Shown: piece by piece, positions 1 through 5,484 of the stretch
How positions within the stretch are numbered: position 1 is the stretch's first letter
How the letters are laid out: every line of letters begins with the position of its first letter
Source: Clostridia bacterium
GTDB taxonomy: Bacteria; Bacillota; DSM-16504; Desulfitibacterales; Desulfitibacteraceae
Direction of reading: 5' to 3'
DNA length: 7,213 nucleotides
Assembly (NCBI GenBank): GCA_018333845.1
Contig: JAGXSK010000149.1
Span: forward strand, 1-7,213
Program-made: the position numbers and the translations under genes
The notes under the pieces: model-generated
What the model was told of the DNA's origin: nothing
Databases searched by the model: none
The model's input: the letters and a program-made list of their open reading frames with translations, nothing else

Positions 1-2
1 TA

Positions 3-248
3 CAAACAGTTAAGAATGTGGATATAATAGTAGGTACTGTTGCTGTATTAGCTGCAAATTCTATGCTTGGAGAAATAACACCAAAAATTGCGAAAGCTAT
101 AGGTGAGTCAAGGGCAAAGAAAATATTGCTTCCCTTTAACAAATCTAATATTGAGATAATAGGGATAGTAAATGAACCCTTACCACACCTTGTAGAATTT
201 TTAGTTAAAAGATTAAAAAACATAATGGAGGATGATAAAAATGTGTGA
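3..248 (+). CDS. DUF3842 family protein, 3' part (5' end outside window)
   Basis: The reading frame is open from the first bases, so the gene begins before the window; the GTG at position 18 is most likely an internal valine codon. About 81 C-terminal residues are visible. The segment VDIIVG, then ANSMLGEITPKIAKAIG, then AKKILLPFNKSNIEIIG is the pattern I recognise from DUF3842, a family of roughly 130-residue proteins of unknown function common in Clostridia. About 50 N-terminal residues would therefore be missing. The protein looks soluble, with no membrane segment in the visible part. Its TGA stop overlaps the start of the CooT-like gene by 8 bases, which implies translational coupling. 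No biochemical role is known, so none is assigned; the family call is from memory of conserved motifs. Confidence 0.8.
   Translation, partial: QTVKNVDIIVGTVAVLAANSMLGEITPKIAKAIGESRAKKILLPFNKSNIEIIGIVNEPLPHLVEFLVKRLKNIMEDDKNV
227..231 (+). promoter_or_regulatory. Ribosome binding site of the CooT-like gene
   Basis: GGAGG lies 9 bases before the ATG at 241, inside the end of the upstream gene. This spacing favours 241 over the alternative ATG at 232, which would overlap the site almost completely. Starting at 241 also gives the Met-Cys N-terminus expected for this family. Confidence 0.75.
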
Positions 249-429
249 AGCAAATGCTTTCTTATTAAAAGGAGACAAGGAAGAATTATTTTTTGAAAAT
301 GTTGATAAGCTAATACCCCAAGGGGAGGAATTGATTTTAGAGGACATTTTTGGAAAGCGCAGAATAATTAAAGCTATAATAAAAGAAATGGCGTTAGTAG
401 ATCATAAAATTGTCCTTGAAGAAATCTAA
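241..429 (+). CDS. CooT family nickel-binding protein
   Basis: A 62-residue protein starting MCEANAFLLK, followed by EELFFENVDKL, then a glycine-containing turn with ILEDIFGKRR, then IKEMALVDHKIVLEEI at the C-terminus. This is the complete CooT-like fold signature. In Rhodospirillum rubrum CooT, a small dimeric protein, nickel is bound through Cys2 and the protein is tied to nickel delivery for carbon monoxide dehydrogenase; Cys2 is present here. The likely role is a cytoplasmic nickel-binding or chaperone protein for an enzyme such as CO dehydrogenase or hydrogenase; that target is inference, since no nickel enzyme lies in the window. The gene overlaps the DUF3842 gene by 8 bases and ends 22 bases before nadE, so the three are probably co-transcribed. 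Confidence 0.85.
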   Translation: MCEANAFLLKGDKEELFFENVDKLIPQGEELILEDIFGKRRIIKAIIKEMALVDHKIVLEEI

Positions 430-451
430 GCTGCAAGAAAGGGTGTTGAAG

Positions 452-1183
452 ATGGAAGATGTTGCACAATACCTGGTTAATTGGATTAAAGAAAAAGTAT
501 CTAGTGCTGGTACAAAAGGGGGAGTTGTAGGTATTAGCGGGGGGGTAGATTCGGCTGTAGTAGCCGCCTTGACCAAAATGGCTTTTCCTGACAACACCTT
601 TGGAATTATAATGCCATGCCATAGTAACCCTATTGATACCGAATATGGCCTTTTAGTTGCAAGGGAGTTAGGTTTAGATTATGAAAAAGTCGATTTAACT
701 GCAACCTTTGACACCATGTTAAAGGCACTAAATCCTACTGAAAAAACCAATCTAATGGCCATAGCAAATATAAAACCTCGGTTGCGTATGACTACACTTT
801 ATTATTTTGCAGCTTTAAAAAACTATTTAGTAATGGGAACGGGTAATAAAAGTGAAATCTTAACAGGTTATTTCACAAAATATGGAGATGGTGGGGTGGA
901 TATTGAACCCATTGGGAATCTTTTTAAATGCCAGGTATACCAACTTGCTAGATATTTGAATATACCTGATCCTATTATTCAAAGGGCCCCTACAGCTGGC
1001 TTGTGGTATAATCAGACAGATGAAGAGGAAATGGGTATAACCTATAGAGAACTTGATAAATATCTATATTCAAGAGAAAGTTCAGGCAGGGTAGCAGAGG
1101 TAGTGGATAGGCTTATTGCTAAAAGCAAGCATAAAAGAGAATGCCCAGCTATACCTGACAAGGAATTTCCAGTCAATTTCTAA
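452..1183 (+). CDS. nadE: NH3-dependent NAD+ synthetase
   Basis: This enzyme carries out the last step of NAD synthesis, converting deamido-NAD (nicotinate adenine dinucleotide) to NAD with ATP and ammonia in the cytoplasm. The 243-residue protein has the ATP-pyrophosphatase P-loop GISGGVDSAVVAAL (residues 27-40), the substrate-binding GTGNKSEILTGYFTKYGDGG (129-148), TAGLWYNQTDEEE (181-193) and the terminal KHKRECPAIP (226-235). It has no N-terminal glutaminase (nitrilase) domain, so it should depend on free ammonia or an external glutaminase. The start at 452 is chosen because the frame upstream (from TTG 410) lies inside the CooT-like gene, and a purine-rich AAGAAAGGG precedes the ATG; GTG 443 or TTG 446 remain possible. 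It follows the CooT-like gene closely and is probably co-transcribed with it. The function is clear; only the exact start is uncertain. Confidence 0.95.
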   Translation: MEDVAQYLVNWIKEKVSSAGTKGGVVGISGGVDSAVVAALTKMAFPDNTFGIIMPCHSNPIDTEYGLLVARELGLDYEKVDLTATFDTMLKALNPTEKTNLMAIANIKPRLRMTTLYYFAALKNYLVMGTGNKSEILTGYFTKYGDGGVDIEPIGNLFKCQVYQLARYLNIPDPIIQRAPTAGLWYNQTDEEEMGITYRELDKYLYSRESSGRVAEVVDRLIAKSKHKRECPAIPDKEFPVNF

Positions 1184-1558
1184 GTTAAACTAGATCTTTT
1201 GAAAATATTAGGGTTTTGTGATATTAAATAATATGATGATTGCCCCATAAAAAGCATGAAATTCCTTGCAGAAGAGGGCAAAATTTACATAAATAAGCAT
1301 CAGAACCCTTGGAGGAGTGAGGATTTGCTGTTGCAGAAACAATTTACAACAGATGACAATGATGGATCCATTAACAAATGCCCAATACCTTAAGAAAATA
1401 TTACTAAAAAGCTGGACCCATACATTCCAAGAATATATATTTCCTAACATATAAAAAATTTAGTTAGATTAATTCTAAAAGATACAAAACTGGTTTATAA
1501 CCTTATAAAAATGGAATATAATGGATATATTAAGAATTGTACTGATGGGGGTAAATAT
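1184..1558. other. Gene-poor gap between nadE and yebC
   Basis: These 375 bases hold no convincing gene. No strong hairpin with a T-run follows nadE. Two short overlapping + strand open frames lie at 1256-1393 (45 residues, MKFLAEEGKIY...) and 1317-1454 (45 residues from GTG; 32 from ATG 1359). Neither has a properly spaced ribosome site: the GGAGG at 1311-1315 is too close to GTG 1317. A minus-strand open frame also spans most of the gap, but it lacks a ribosome site and looks like a shadow. A small AT-rich inverted repeat, ATATTA-AA-TAATAT, is at 1221-1234. The yebC promoter lies at the right end. The short frames could be remnants of a decayed gene, but I recognise no family. Confidence 0.5.
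1494..1522 (+). promoter_or_regulatory. Probable sigma-A promoter of yebC
   Basis: TTTATA at 1494-1499 (4 of 6 to the -35 consensus) and a perfect TATAAT at 1517-1522 are separated by 17 bases. The start of transcription would be near 1529, giving a leader of about 30 bases before the yebC ATG. A 7-2-7 inverted repeat (1494-1509) overlaps the -35 element and could be an operator. This may be the main promoter for the downstream genes; that extent is inferred. Confidence 0.6.
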
Positions 1559-2305
1559 ATGGCTGGACATTCTAAATGGGCAAACATAAAACATCGTAAA
1601 GCAAAGATGGATGCATATAAGGGAAAAATATTTACAAAAATAGCCCGAGAGTTAATGGTTGCTGCTAAACACGGAGGTCCTGATCCAGATAGTAACTCAG
1701 CCTTAAAGCTAATAATTCAAAAGGCCAAGGAAGCCAATATGCCTAATGATAATATTCAAAGGGCCATACAAAAGGGGTCAGGAAGCACTGATGGAGTTAA
1801 TTACGAAGAAACACGTTACGAAGGTTATGGTCCTGGAGGAATAGCCGTTCTCATGAGGATCCTAACAGATAATAGGAATCGAACAGCAGGAGAAATTAGA
1901 CATATATTCTCAAAAAACGGTGGTAATTTAGGTGAAACGGGATGCGTTGCGTGGATTTTTGAAAGTAAAGGTTTAATATCCTTTGACATGGGATCAAGGG
2001 ATGAAGAGGAGTTAATGATGCTTTTAATTGAAGCAGGAGCTGATGACTTTACAATACAAGACAATGTTGCAGAAGTTATCACAGATGTAGAGAATTTTTC
2101 CACCGTAAAGGAAAAGCTAGAGGCAGAAAAAATCAACTTTAATGTTGCCGAAATAACAATGCTTCCCCAAAATACTGTTACATTAAATGATATGGAGATC
2201 GCTGCCCAGGTTATGAAGCTTATGGATTTATTGGAGGATCATGATGATGTTCAAGCAGTATACTCAAATTATGACATTCCAGATGAAATTATGAACAAGA
2301 TATAA
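1559..2305 (+). CDS. yebC: YebC/PmpR (TACO1) family regulatory protein
   Basis: A 248-residue cytoplasmic protein that opens with the family hallmark MAGHSKWANIKHRKAKMDA and continues with KGKIFTKIARELMVAAKHGG, ALKLIIQKAKEANMP, NIQRAIQKG, YEGYGPGGIAVLMRILTDNR and FSKNGGNLGETGCVAWIFE (117-135). Length and all blocks are typical. Family members were described as DNA-binding regulators (PmpR in Pseudomonas; YebC near ruvC in E. coli). More recent work links the family to translation, helping ribosomes through difficult sequences, as with mitochondrial TACO1. The sequence does not show which role applies. The frame extends upstream to 1511, but the conserved MAGHSKW start and the GGGGG at 1547-1551, seven bases before it, fix the start at 1559. 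It lies immediately upstream of the BofC-like and ruv genes, a conserved neighbourhood. Confidence 0.96.
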   Translation: MAGHSKWANIKHRKAKMDAYKGKIFTKIARELMVAAKHGGPDPDSNSALKLIIQKAKEANMPNDNIQRAIQKGSGSTDGVNYEETRYEGYGPGGIAVLMRILTDNRNRTAGEIRHIFSKNGGNLGETGCVAWIFESKGLISFDMGSRDEEELMMLLIEAGADDFTIQDNVAEVITDVENFSTVKEKLEAEKINFNVAEITMLPQNTVTLNDMEIAAQVMKLMDLLEDHDDVQAVYSNYDIPDEIMNKI

Positions 2306-2367
2306 AAATGAATAACATGCCCTTTTATTGGAAATAATAGACAATTAATTAGAGTTTTATTTTCAAT

Positions 2368-2374
2368 AGGAGGG
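2368..2374 (+). promoter_or_regulatory. Strong ribosome binding site of the BofC-like gene
   Basis: AGGAGGG lies 8 bases before the ATG at 2383 and confirms that start. The 77-base gap after yebC shows no terminator and only weak promoter-like matches (TTGGAA at 2328 and TAGAGT at 2350), which are not sufficient to call a promoter. Confidence 0.75.
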
Positions 2375-2382
2375 TTAAATTT

Positions 2383-2973
2383 ATGTTCTGGAACAATTTT
2401 AAATATATACTATATCTTTTTTTATTGATTTCATTCTTAAGCTTTGCAGCAGCTTTTCTAGTAACAACTAAAGTGTACTATCCACATGTCTTAAAACCCA
2501 TGGACCTGCAGTCAGTAGAGTTTGTTGCAGAAGAAAAAATAAATGAAAAGTTAATAATCAAACGTTTTTATACCATTTGCGGACACTTTGAGGAAGTGGA
2601 TGCCACGACATTAGCCATAAATATTAATGATTTAAATAACATAAACGCTGAGGATCTTGTAAGAGAATTTCCCCCAGAGGAAGGTTGGAATTTAGATTTT
2701 ACAGAAGGAAAATGGATAGCTACACAGATAATTGATACATTATGCACAACAGATAGGTTAAAACGTCATTTAAGGGTGGTAGATGATTATATTGCTGTTT
2801 ATCAAGGTCCACCTAGCTATAAAGAAAACCTGTTATTTATTACAGAGATATCCATCTGGGTTATTCCAGAAAAATGGAGAGAGGCAATTTTATCTGGAGA
2901 AACCTTTTTCAATAACGAAAAGGAATTATTGCAGGCCCTGGATTCTTTAGATGAATTTCGAATGTCTTTTTAA
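2383..2973 (+). CDS. Membrane-anchored BofC-like protein
   Basis: A 196-residue protein with a short N-terminus, one hydrophobic segment (about residues 8-27), and an extracytoplasmic domain. The body follows the BofC pattern: an N-terminal part with FYTICGHFEEV (62-72), a stretch with INAEDLVREFPPEEGW (87-102), a second cysteine at 121, then the BofC C-terminal domain with HLRVVDDYIAVYQGPP (129-144), an LLFITEISIWVIPE strand-turn, and a final NNEKELLQALDSL helix. In Bacillus subtilis BofC is secreted into the space between the forespore membranes and restrains SpoIVB signalling to sigma-K. Here the protein may have a similar extracytoplasmic sporulation role, but many Clostridia carry such a protein beside the ruv genes and its function there is not established. 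Cys66 and Cys121 could form a disulfide. It lies between yebC and ruvC. Confidence 0.75.
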   Translation: MFWNNFKYILYLFLLISFLSFAAAFLVTTKVYYPHVLKPMDLQSVEFVAEEKINEKLIIKRFYTICGHFEEVDATTLAININDLNNINAEDLVREFPPEEGWNLDFTEGKWIATQIIDTLCTTDRLKRHLRVVDDYIAVYQGPPSYKENLLFITEISIWVIPEKWREAILSGETFFNNEKELLQALDSLDEFRMSF

Positions 2974-3053
2974 CCAAAATATTCATTTACTTCTATTATA
3001 AAAAAGGATAATTAATGAGTGGTGTCGAAAATATGTTCTAGGAGGTAACAGCC

Positions 3054-3578
3054 ATGTTAATATTAGGTGTTGATCCTGGAACAGCCACAACAGGTTATGG
3101 GATTATTGAAGTAAAGGGCAACAAATATTTTAGCGTAGATTATGGAACAATCCTCACTGAACCATCGTTAGAGATGCCAGCTAGGCTAAAGCTAATTAAT
3201 GATGGTTTAATCAAGATTATTAATTATTATAAACCAAAGCACATGGCAGTTGAACAACTATATTTTAGCAAAAATATAAGAACAGCTCTATCAGTAGGTC
3301 AGGCTAGAGGTGTAATCCTGTTGACAGGTGTACAGATGAATCTTCATTTAGCAGAGTACACACCACTACAGGTAAAACAAGCTGTAGTTGGCTATGGGAG
3401 GGCTGATAAAAAACAGATTCAAAAAATGGTTGCAACTGTATTGGGTAGCAGCACCATTCCTAAACCAGATGATGCAGCAGACGCCCTGGCAGTTGCTATT
3501 TGTCATGCGAACTCTTATAAACTAAATTCTTTATTTGCAGGTGAAAAATATGATAGGGCATTTAAGGGGAACTATTGA
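3054..3578 (+). CDS. ruvC: Holliday junction endodeoxyribonuclease RuvC
   Basis: RuvC is the dimeric resolvase that nicks Holliday junctions during recombinational repair, acting with RuvAB. The 174-residue protein has the RNase H-like fold and the four catalytic acids: Asp7 in LILGVDPGTATTGYG, Glu67 in AVEQLYF, and Asp140 and Asp143 in PDDAADALAVAICH. The KNIRTALSVGQARGV block (73-87) and the YGRADKKQIQKMV block (114-126) are standard. The start is supported by AGGAGGT (3040-3046) seven bases upstream. Its last 29 bases overlap ruvA, so the two are translationally coupled. An 80-base gap after the BofC-like gene contains no clear terminator or promoter. Length and motifs are complete. Confidence 0.97.
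   Translation: MLILGVDPGTATTGYGIIEVKGNKYFSVDYGTILTEPSLEMPARLKLINDGLIKIINYYKPKHMAVEQLYFSKNIRTALSVGQARGVILLTGVQMNLHLAEYTPLQVKQAVVGYGRADKKQIQKMVATVLGSSTIPKPDDAADALAVAICHANSYKLNSLFAGEKYDRAFKGNY
3539..3544 (+). promoter_or_regulatory. Ribosome binding site of ruvA inside ruvC
   Basis: AGGTGA lies 5 bases before the ATG at 3550, within the 3' end of ruvC. It fixes the ruvA start at 3550, giving the conserved N-terminus MIGHLRG, rather than at the upstream TTG (3535). Confidence 0.65.
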
Positions 3579-4170
3579 ACTTATTAATGCAGACAATGTT
3601 ATAATTGATGTACATGGTGTTGGTTATATGCTGTACATGCCAGCTTCTGGTATATATAAACTTCAGGTAGGCAGCACTGCGAAGATTTTTACATATCTCC
3701 ATGTTAGAGAAGATGTGATGCAGTTATATGGATTTTTGGACAATATGGATTTAGAGCTTTTTAAAATGTTGCTTGGGGTAAATGGAGTTGGCCCAAAGGC
3801 AGCACTTTCAATTTTGTCACAATGTAATTGTAATGAAATCGTAGCTGGAATTAATACTGAAACACCAGATGTGTTTATGAGAGTATCAGGAATAGGTAAA
3901 AAAACTGCTCAGAGAATAGTTTTAGATTTAAAAGATAAGACAAAAAATCTAACTATTGCTGTACAAAGGCAGCCATCAGATAATACAATTCCTGTTATTA
4001 GAGAAATTTCGGCAATTGAAGAAACCATAAGTGCTTTGGTATTCTTGGGGTATAATCCGCGAGAAATAAAGGATATGGTTTATAATACGGCAAAGGAAAA
4101 TCAAGGCGTTTCTACAGTAGAGGAATTATTAAACAAGGTACTTAAAAAATTAGGTCCAGCTGGTAGGTGA
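3550..4170 (+). CDS. ruvA: Holliday junction branch migration protein RuvA
   Basis: RuvA tetramers bind the four-way junction and load the RuvB motor. The 206-residue protein shows the three usual domains. The OB-fold starts MIGHLRGTIE and includes the acidic pin in HVREDVMQLYGF (51-62, with Glu54 and Asp55). The double helix-hairpin-helix DNA-binding region contains LGVNGVGPKAALSIL (75-89) and VSGIGKKTAQRIVLDLKDK (112-130). A flexible linker (about 135-150) is followed by the RuvB-binding domain III, with SALVFLGYNPREIKDMV (161-177) and a terminal helix. Length is normal. It overlaps ruvC by 29 bases and ends 7 bases before ruvB. Nothing is missing or unusual. Confidence 0.97.
   Translation: MIGHLRGTIELINADNVIIDVHGVGYMLYMPASGIYKLQVGSTAKIFTYLHVREDVMQLYGFLDNMDLELFKMLLGVNGVGPKAALSILSQCNCNEIVAGINTETPDVFMRVSGIGKKTAQRIVLDLKDKTKNLTIAVQRQPSDNTIPVIREISAIEETISALVFLGYNPREIKDMVYNTAKENQGVSTVEELLNKVLKKLGPAGR
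4165..4170 (+). promoter_or_regulatory. Ribosome binding site supporting the TTG start of ruvB
   Basis: AGGTGA, which includes the ruvA stop codon, lies 7 bases before TTG 4178. No in-frame ATG or GTG gives a complete N-terminus, so this site decides for TTG and suggests termination-reinitiation coupling between ruvA and ruvB. Confidence 0.65.
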
Positions 4171-4177
4171 TATTAGT

Positions 4178-5236
4178 TTGGAGTTTGAAGAAAGATTAGT
4201 CACAGGCGCTAGAATAATAGAAGATGGAGAAATGGAAAGCCTCAGACCTCTTAATTTAAAAGAATACATTGGACAGGAAAAAATAAAAGAAAATCTTCAG
4301 GTTTTTATAAAAGCAGCCCAGATAAGACAGGAAGCTTTGGATCATGTGTTGTTATACGGCCCCCCTGGATTGGGAAAAACAACATTAGCTAATATCATTG
4401 CTGCTGAAATGGGAGTCCAAATTAGGATAACTTCAGGACCTGCAATTGAAAGACCTGGTGATCTAGCTGCAATATTAACCAATTTAGAACCAAGGGATGT
4501 ATTATTTATTGATGAAATTCATAGGCTTAACAGGACAGTTGAGGAAGTTCTATACCCTGCCATGGAGGATTTTTGTCTAGATATAGTTATTGGTAAAGGT
4601 CCTAGTGCTAGATCTATAAGGTTAGATCTTCCCAGCTTTACTTTAATAGGTGCTACAACAAGGGCAGGCTTACTTACTTCACCTTTAAGAGACAGGTTTG
4701 GGGTAATAAGCAGACTCGAATTTTATACGACTAACGAACTGTGCAGCATTATAGCTCGTGCTGCAGGCATACTTGGAATAGAAATAACTCAAGAAGGTGC
4801 TGAAGAAATAGCAAGAAGATCCAGGGGAACACCAAGGGTAGCCAACAGACTTTTAAAAAGGGTTAGAGACTTTGCCCAGGTAAAAGCACAAGGTATAATA
4901 ACAAAAGAAGTAGCCATGTGGTCAACTGATAAACTTGAAGTTGACAAGCTAGGTCTTGATCATACTGATAGAAAGCTTATGCTGACTATAATTAAAAAGT
5001 TTTCAGGGGGGCCTGTAGGTCTTGATACCTTGTCTGCATCTACTAGTGAAGAAACAGAAACCATAGAGGATGTATATGAACCCTATCTATTACAATTGGG
5101 ATTTTTGCAAAGAACACCCAGGGGAAGGATAGCTACTGAGGCGGCCTATAACTATTTTGGGATAGAACCCCCTGGCAGGCAAGACGGTCAATTGACCTTA
5201 GATAATATTTTAAATAATATTATTGAAGGGAGGTAG
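4178..5236 (+). CDS. ruvB: Holliday junction branch migration ATPase RuvB
   Basis: RuvB is the hexameric AAA+ motor that drives branch migration with RuvA. The 352-residue protein shows RPLNLKEYIGQ (23-33), Walker A GPPGLGKT (61-68), the ITSGPAIERPGDLAAILTNL segment (84-103), Walker B VLFIDEIHRL (108-117), sensor 1 with LIGATTRAGLLTSPLRDRFG (156-175), where the arginine finger lies, and sensor 2 in SRGTPRVANRLLKRVRDF (215-232). The C-terminal winged helix includes GGPVGLDTLSAS (277-288) and YEPYLLQLGFLQRTPRGRIAT (300-320). All catalytic motifs are intact. It starts at TTG, and its stop lies within the purine-rich leader of the DUF2905 gene. The tail after residue 330 is short and variable, as usual for the family. 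Confidence 0.97.
   Translation: MEFEERLVTGARIIEDGEMESLRPLNLKEYIGQEKIKENLQVFIKAAQIRQEALDHVLLYGPPGLGKTTLANIIAAEMGVQIRITSGPAIERPGDLAAILTNLEPRDVLFIDEIHRLNRTVEEVLYPAMEDFCLDIVIGKGPSARSIRLDLPSFTLIGATTRAGLLTSPLRDRFGVISRLEFYTTNELCSIIARAAGILGIEITQEGAEEIARRSRGTPRVANRLLKRVRDFAQVKAQGIITKEVAMWSTDKLEVDKLGLDHTDRKLMLTIIKKFSGGPVGLDTLSASTSEETETIEDVYEPYLLQLGFLQRTPRGRIATEAAYNYFGIEPPGRQDGQLTLDNILNNIIEGR
5228..5233 (+). promoter_or_regulatory. Ribosome binding site supporting the TTG start of the DUF2905 gene
   Basis: GGGAGG lies 8 bases before TTG 5242, overlapping the last codons of ruvB. It supports a TTG start and coupling to ruvB. Confidence 0.65.
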
Positions 5237-5241
5237 TTTTT

Positions 5242-5466
5242 TTGGGAGAATTCAGTTCCTTCGGTAAAATTCTAATGGTATTAGGAATAGTCATATTCCT
5301 AATGGGTGGGCTTATGCTGGTAGCAGGAAAATTACCTTATATAGGTCGCCTTCCTGGAGATATATTTATAAAACGAGAAAATTTTACCTTTTATTTTCCT
5401 TTAGCAACAGGTATTTTACTCAGTATCATCTTAACAATAGTTTTGAATTTAATTTTTAGAAGATAA
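5242..5466 (+). CDS. DUF2905 family small membrane protein
   Basis: A 74-residue protein with two predicted membrane helices (about residues 9-28 and 49-71) joined by a loop with KLPYIGRLPGDIFIKRENFTFYFP. The GRLPGDI motif between two helices is the signature of DUF2905, a family of unknown function widely found beside ruvB in Firmicutes and other bacteria. Length is typical. It starts 5 bases after ruvB and ends 18 bases before the spoIID-like gene, so it is almost certainly part of the same transcript. No function can be assigned; its constant company with ruv genes and a cell-wall enzyme suggests an envelope role, which is only inference. Confidence 0.85.
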   Translation: MGEFSSFGKILMVLGIVIFLMGGLMLVAGKLPYIGRLPGDIFIKRENFTFYFPLATGILLSIILTIVLNLIFRR

Positions 5467-5484
5467 AGTAGGTGTGTAACATAT

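Noticed and set aside
410..451. Upstream extension of nadE to TTG 410
   Set aside because: It would overlap the end of the CooT-like gene, adds non-conserved residues, and has no ribosome site; ATG 452 is better.
1221..1234. AT-only inverted repeat ATATTA-AA-TAATAT after nadE
   Set aside because: Too AT-rich for a stable terminator, no T-run, and expected by chance in such DNA; noted only within the gap entry.
1208..1450. Minus-strand open frame of 80 residues in the nadE-yebC gap
   Set aside because: No ribosome binding site before its start, AT-driven hydrophobic composition, and no recognisable motif; treated as chance.
1511..1558. Upstream extension of yebC to ATG 1511
   Set aside because: It would start before the predicted transcription start, inside the promoter, and the family begins at MAGHSKW.
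1825..2136. Minus-strand frame of 103 residues inside yebC
   Set aside because: Lies fully within a strongly conserved gene; a shadow of the opposite strand.
2986..3014. Possible promoter before ruvC (TTTACT with TAATTA)
   Set aside because: The -10 match is poor (2 of 6) and no alternative spacing gives a better pair.
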